Assembly: GCA_050084985.1 (NCBI GenBank)
Contig: JBITNC010000001.1
Span: forward strand, 36,394,001 to 36,458,000
Length of the DNA: 64,000 nucleotides
Source of the DNA: Nageia nagi
Taxonomy: Eukaryota; Pinophyta
Direction of reading: 5' to 3'
Part shown: positions 59,691 through 64,000 of the stretch, piece after piece
Layout of the letters: every line of letters starts with the position of its first letter
Numbering within the stretch: the stretch's first letter is position 1
Position numbers and translations under genes: made by a program
Notes under the pieces: generated by a model
What the model was told of the DNA's origin: nothing
The model's input: the letters and a program-made list of their open reading frames with translations, nothing else
The model's database searches: none

Positions 59691-60370
59691 ATGATATGCC
59701 TAGGCTTGTTCTTAATTTAGTAGTGCATAATCTTGGTATTAAGGAAGGTGCAAAACTTGTTAAACAAAAGCTACAAAAAATGCATCCTACAATCACTTTA
59801 ATGGTAAAACAGGAGTTTCAAAAGCTTTTAGAATCCAAGTTTATTCACCCAATTGATTATTCTAATTGGATTTCTAATATGGTACTAGTTAAGAAATCCA
59901 TGGGGAAGATTCAAATATGTACAAATTTTAGATATTTAAATAAAGCATGCCCTAAGGATGAATTTCCCTTTCCAAATAGAGATGTCTTGGTTGATTCTAC
60001 TATAGTACATGAAATGTTATCACTCATGGATGGGTTTTCAGGATACAACCAAGTTAAGGTAGCATTAGAAGACCAGCATTAAATCATATTTACAACACCA
60101 AGGGGAACATTCTATTACAAAGTAATGCCTTTTGGATTAAAAAATGCTAGAGCTACCTATCAAAGAGCCATAACATATAGCTTCCATGATAACATAGAAT
60201 ATTATGTAGTTGATGTGCTAGCTAAATCAAAAATATAAGAAGATCACCCCAAAGCGCTCATTAAAATATTCAATAGGTTACTAGCACATAAAATTTGATT
60301 GAACCCAAAGAAGTGTGTTTTTAGGGTAACATCGAGGAAATTGTTGGGTTTCATCATTTCTAGGTGAGGG
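59690..60370 (+). pseudogene. Reverse transcriptase relic of element C
   Basis: Open from 59696 to 60082: DDMPRLVLNLVVHNLGIKEG, VKQEFQKLLESKFIHPIDYS, NWISNMVLVKKSMGKIQICT, NFRYLNKACPKDEFPFPNRD, LMDGFSGYNQVKVALEDQH. After a TAA comes IFTTPRGTFYYKVMPFGLKN, then YYVVDVLAKSK: the YxDD box is YVVD, with the first Asp changed to Val. The last part is KKCVFRVTSRKLLGFIISR. Confidence 0.85.
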
Positions 60371-60469
60371 AATGAAGTAGATTCTAACAAAATAAAATAA
60401 ATAACAAATATGTCCCCCCTCCCAAAATATAAAACAACTACAAAGCCTACAGGACAAGTTGTAGGCTAT

Positions 60470-60990
60470 AAGATATTTTATTTCTCAATTGTTAAACAAA
60501 TGTAAATGTTTTAACAAACTTTTGAAGAAGGGTATTATCTTTCACTAGGGCAATGAAAAGTAAGAGGTGTTTGATTTTATTAAATGCTATCTTCTTTCAC
60601 CACCTATTCTAGTACCACCTAATCCTAAATAACCATTCTTGTTATATATACCAGCTATAGAAATAACCTTAGGAACCATGCTTGCTCAAAAGAATGAGAA
60701 TAGTAAAGAATAAGCAATATATTACCTTAGTTAAACTTTAGTTGGTTATAAGATCAAATACATGTATTTGGAGAAGTTGTGTCTATTAGTAGTATTCACA
60801 ACTAAAAAATTAAGATATTACATGCTAAACCATACCACATATGTAATTGCTAAAGTAGATCCTTTGAAATATATGATGAATAAAACTTATCAAAATGCAA
60901 GAACATCTAAATAAATCATGCATCTAACTGAATTCAACTTACTTTTCATAAGTTAGAAATCAATTAAAGGACAAGTCATAGCTGATTATC
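60470..60990 (+). pseudogene. First RNase H relic of element C
   Basis: Readable through FNKLLKKGIIFH (60515), VPPNPK.PFLLYIPAIEITL (60615), GTMLAQKNE, then KLRYYMLNHTTYVIAKVDPL (60815). This is the usual RNase H, directly after the connection domain. Confidence 0.7.
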
Positions 60991-61049
60991 TCATTAAGGC
61001 ACCATTATCTAATGATAATCCACTCATCATAGAATTACCAGATGAACAT

Positions 61050-61440
61050 ATATTTCAAATAGATGAAATGGAAATTTTCATATAATCTGAAGAAGATTGA
61101 AACATGGTAATATATTTTGATGGTCAAGATGTGAACAAAGTGAGGGTACAGGTGTTGTATTTGTAAATCCCAAGGAGTCCCCATACCTTATTCATTTAAG
61201 CTTAACTTTACTTGTATGAACAATAATGTCAAGTATGAAGCCTTAATATTAGCTATTAAAACTGCAATATACTTAAAATTAAGAAAAGTAAAATTCATTG
61301 GTAATTCGCTATTAATTATAAATCAAGTTAAAGAAATCTTCCAATGTAAGGAACCTTTGCTACAAAAATATAAGAGATTAGTGAAAAATATTTTATTATC
61401 TTTTGAAAAATATGATTTATAAGTGATTTCATGATCAACT
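61050..61440 (+). pseudogene. Second RNase H relic of element C
   Basis: MVIYFDGQDVNK near 61107, then MNNNVKYEALILAIKTAIYL and FIGNSLLIINQVKEIFQCKE (61216-61340). Corresponds to the TNNxEEYEAL and GDSxL motifs at 41316 and 46702. GDS is changed to GNS. Confidence 0.75.
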
Positions 61441-61639
61441 AATAGGTTTGTTGATGTTATGGCTTCCATTAGATATTTAATACCCCATACCCTAATCAAA
61501 AATGATCCCTATTGAAATTATTCAAATCATTTAATCCTTAATAGAATCAAATGAAGTTGAACATGTAGTATTATACATTGTAATGGAATACAAAAATTTG
61601 TGGCATACATAATTTTTCAAATTCTTAAGAGATAGGGTA

Positions 61640-62860
61640 TTACCTAAAGACTTCATAAAATTGTATCAAAAAGCATTCAAGGTAAAACCTTTTCACTTCT
61701 ACATGATAGGAGATGTCTTATACCATAGGAGTTCTGATAGGATATTGCTTAGATGTTTAGAGTTGGTTGATTCACAAATTGCTATTTCATTCACACATGA
61801 CAAAATTTATGAAGGACATTTTAGTGGCTCTGTAATCACAAAATAATTAATGTGTATGGGATATTACTGACCTACTATGGAATGTGATTACATAGAATAT
61901 ATAAGAAAGTATGTTAAATGTTAACATTATGCAAATCTAATTAATCAACCCTCATGTACATTACAACCCATACAATCATTATGGCCATTATCAAGATGGG
62001 CATTAGATTTAATAGGTTAAATCTCTTCTATTTCCTAAAGAGGTCATAAGTTTATAATAATTGCTACTGAATATTTTACAAAATGGGTAGAAGCTATCCC
62101 CATGATCTTAACAAAAGGGCCAAAGATAATAGAATTCATACAAAATCATATTATATGTCATTTTGGAATTTCAATCCAAATTATCATTGATAATGAGAAA
62201 AACTTCAAAAATAAGGAAGTTCAGGCTTTATGTAAAGGATATCATATCCATTTAAGCTTCTTAACTTCTTATTATCCTCAAGGGAATGGTCAAGCTATAG
62301 CTACAAAAAAAATTATTTGTAGCATTCTATTAAAAATTTTGATGAATCCCATTGAGATTGGCATGCAAGAATTCCACATGTGTTGTGGGCTTATTGAACT
62401 AGTATTCGAACTCCTATTGGGGAAATCCTATTTTCCTTACTTTATGGGGTAGAAGTAGTATTACCCTTAGAAATAGAAATTCCTTATTTATGAATTGCAT
62501 TAAAATACTATATCATTGATGAAGTAGTTCATCAAATAAGATTAGATCAATTAATTCTTCTAGATAAAAGAAGATTTAATATGCTAGAGCATTTAAGTAC
62601 TTATCAAAATCATATTAAAAGAGCCCTTCATAAAAAAGTTAAAACTCATGAATTTAACATAGGAAATTTGGTTTTAAAATAAAACTAGCAAACTTCTTGA
62701 ATGGAATGATAGCTTCATGATAAGTTAGCTCCTAATTAGTTAGGTCCTTACATGATTAAAAGAAAATTTGGATCTAGAGTTTATCATTTTGTTTATATGG
62801 AAGGTAACGAAGAGCATGAGCCTATTAATATCATTCACCTTTGTCCTTTATATAGTTAAT
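61640..62860 (+). pseudogene. Integrase relic of element C
   Basis: N-terminal part MIGDVLYHRSSDRILLRCLE and the zinc-binding HDKIYEGHFSGSVIT (61680-61845). Core: WALDLIG (61995), HKFIIIATEYFTKWVEAIPM, FGISIQIIIDNEKNFKNKEV and SYYPQGNGQAIATKKIICSI, in which the catalytic Glu of NGQAEATNK is Ile. C-terminal part LGPYMIKRKFGSRVYHFVYM and HEPINIIHLCPLY near 62750-62855. Stops and frame changes throughout. Confidence 0.8.
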
Positions 62861-62970
62861 ATACTTTTTTAATTAGAAATTGTATATATTGTAAATAATC
62901 CTTTTTAGTTAAAAAATTAACAAAAGTATTTTTCTTAAGACATACATATTTAATGTATTTGAAATAGAAA

Positions 62971-63279
62971 ATGACATCAAAGAAGAGGAAAAGCATCCAC
63001 CTGATTATTGATCAAAGAGGTATTCAACAAAAATCTTTGTTTGAGAAATCAATATATTTGGGAGATAGGGCTATCATAGAATTATCCCTAGATACTTCTC
63101 CTAGAAATAGAAATATCCTCTATTTACCTATTGATTTACAAAGAATCCTATTCTTAAAATTATTACTAGAAAGATACCAAGGATGGGAGATAGGTGTTCA
63201 TAGAGATAACTTGGAGATTTATATGAATAAAGCCATGTACAACCTAAATCATGCAATTATTTTGCACAAATTTTTATAG
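62971..63279 (+). pseudogene. Extra reading frame after integrase in C, part 1
   Basis: A clean 102-codon frame: MTSKKRKSIHLIIDQRGIQQ, FEKSIYLGDRAIIELSLDTS, LERYQGWEIGVHRDNLEIYM. It is separated from integrase by about 110 bases and is in the same orientation. Additional ORFs after pol are known in the Tat lineage, but I do not recognise this one. Being free of stops among heavily broken neighbours makes it notable, though its length alone does not prove constraint. Confidence 0.5.
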
Positions 63280-63499
63280 TAAATTTGTTATGTTTATATT
63301 GGCCTACATCATCCCCTATGATCATAATTAATTACTTTTTCAACATTTACATCTAGAATATAATAATTAATACTTGGCCAAATCAATATTTTCTATTTAC
63401 ATAGATAGACCAAATGATAAGAGACCTATGTCATCATAAAATAATCTATGATTTTTATACAATGTTCATCCATAAACCTCAATGGTCAATTAGAGGTGT

Positions 63500-63945
63500 G
63501 CAAAAAATTGACCAATGATTTTCTTGAATTAGGTCAAGATTTCCTAATCCTCCTCCACATAACATTTAAGTAAGAGCTATAATGCCAAGAAGATTGGAAA
63601 CTAATAAAAAAATAATTTAATCTTGCAAGACATGATTTTTTTAATATATATCCAAAAGATCAATAAATCCAAGCATTTAGGAAGTGTCCTTACACTAAGA
63701 TAGCCCATTTCTTCACTTTACCAAAAGAAATTCAAGAAGTTATAGCCATGAATTTTTATAATCAACAAGGAACCAATGCATTAGACTTAAAAGTTAATAA
63801 TATCAAGGAAGCTATTGAGTTACAAGCAAAGGATATGTGGGTGGAAACTAAATCCCTAACTAATTTGATCCATCTATTCCACTTGCATTGGCCTTATGAG
63901 AAACCCAAAAGTTTGTTAAACTATTTTGATCATATAACTCTTTGA
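63500..63945 (+). pseudogene. Extra reading frame after integrase in C, part 2
   Basis: Continuation in coding-like text with stops, then open from 63748: MNFYNQQGTNALDLKVNNIK, EAIELQAKDMWVETKSLTNL, HLHWPYEKPKSLLNYFDHIT. Just upstream the same frame reads AHFFTLPKEIQEVIA. Together with part 1 this suggests a protein of about 320 residues with no domain I can name. Confidence 0.45.
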
Positions 63946-64000
63946 TGTTATGGGAGATCACTCTCCATAATTGAGATTATTGATGACTTGGTAATAGACT

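Larger units (their letters stand above)
52301..64000 (+). mobile_element. Element C: pol-bearing relative of B, 3' end outside
   Basis: Starts with an LTR beginning TGTAGACACCTAAAAATGA, followed by the same primer site as B, homologous leader modules, homologous gag, knuckle and protease, then G-patch-like linker, RT, two RNase H domains, integrase and a further reading frame. No 3' LTR occurs before the window ends, so the element is longer than 11.7 kb. It inserted in or next to a PMD relic. The right target copy cannot be seen. Confidence 0.8.

Noticed and set aside
1-64000. Bacterial or organellar origin
   Set aside because: LTR retrotransposons, spliced PMD gene, TATA boxes and lack of operon-like genes indicate plant nuclear DNA.

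Overview
The window looks like plant nuclear DNA, most likely from a seed plant with a very large, repeat-rich genome; a gymnosperm is plausible, but that is inference from TE style, AT-richness and the many old nested elements. I see no intact host gene, no rRNA or tRNA and no CRISPR. Almost everything recognisable is LTR retrotransposon of the Ty3/gypsy group. Several elements show the double RNase H (a second domain with a TNNxEEYEALI-like core) and the CX2HX4HX4C gag knuckle known from the Tat lineage. All coding regions are broken by stops or frameshifts.

Layout. 1-1015: 3' end of a plus-strand element (H), with polypurine tract and LTR. 1640-2600: minus-strand gag relic. 6241-10085: a 2 kb sequence present twice in tandem. 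11223-51620: a nest. A minus-strand element D (LTRs 11223-11450 and 51393-51620; gag, protease, RT, RNase H and integrase at 45.6-51.4 kb) is interrupted by plus-strand element A (LTRs 11763-12478 and 43854-44588; gag at 12.6 kb, pol at 38.4-43.1 kb). A's interior carries a degraded unassigned reading frame (13.5-15.4 kb), the start of another LTR (F, 16.8 kb) and a minus-strand element E (3' LTR 16979-17882, gag 33.4-35.1 kb). On the strand opposite its gag, E holds a three-exon plant mobile domain (PMD) pseudogene (19201-32770). That PMD gene is split by plus-strand element B (19834-31154), which has two 0.85 kb LTRs, a target duplication with one mismatch, a long gag with protease, and no RT or integrase.

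51640-52300 is a second PMD relic, cut off by element C (LTR 52301-53135). C is a relative of B that still has RT, RNase H and integrase relics, plus an extra reading frame after integrase. C runs off the right edge.

How the parts relate. B and C share LTR starts, primer-binding site, leader repeats, gag and protease, so a C-like element could have mobilised the pol-less B. E carries gag but no visible pol, together with the PMD gene in antisense. Decay is dominated by C-to-T change at methylation-type sites: in the PMD pseudogene most stops are TAG at positions that read naturally as glutamine (CAG). All coordinates without a sharp landmark are approximate.
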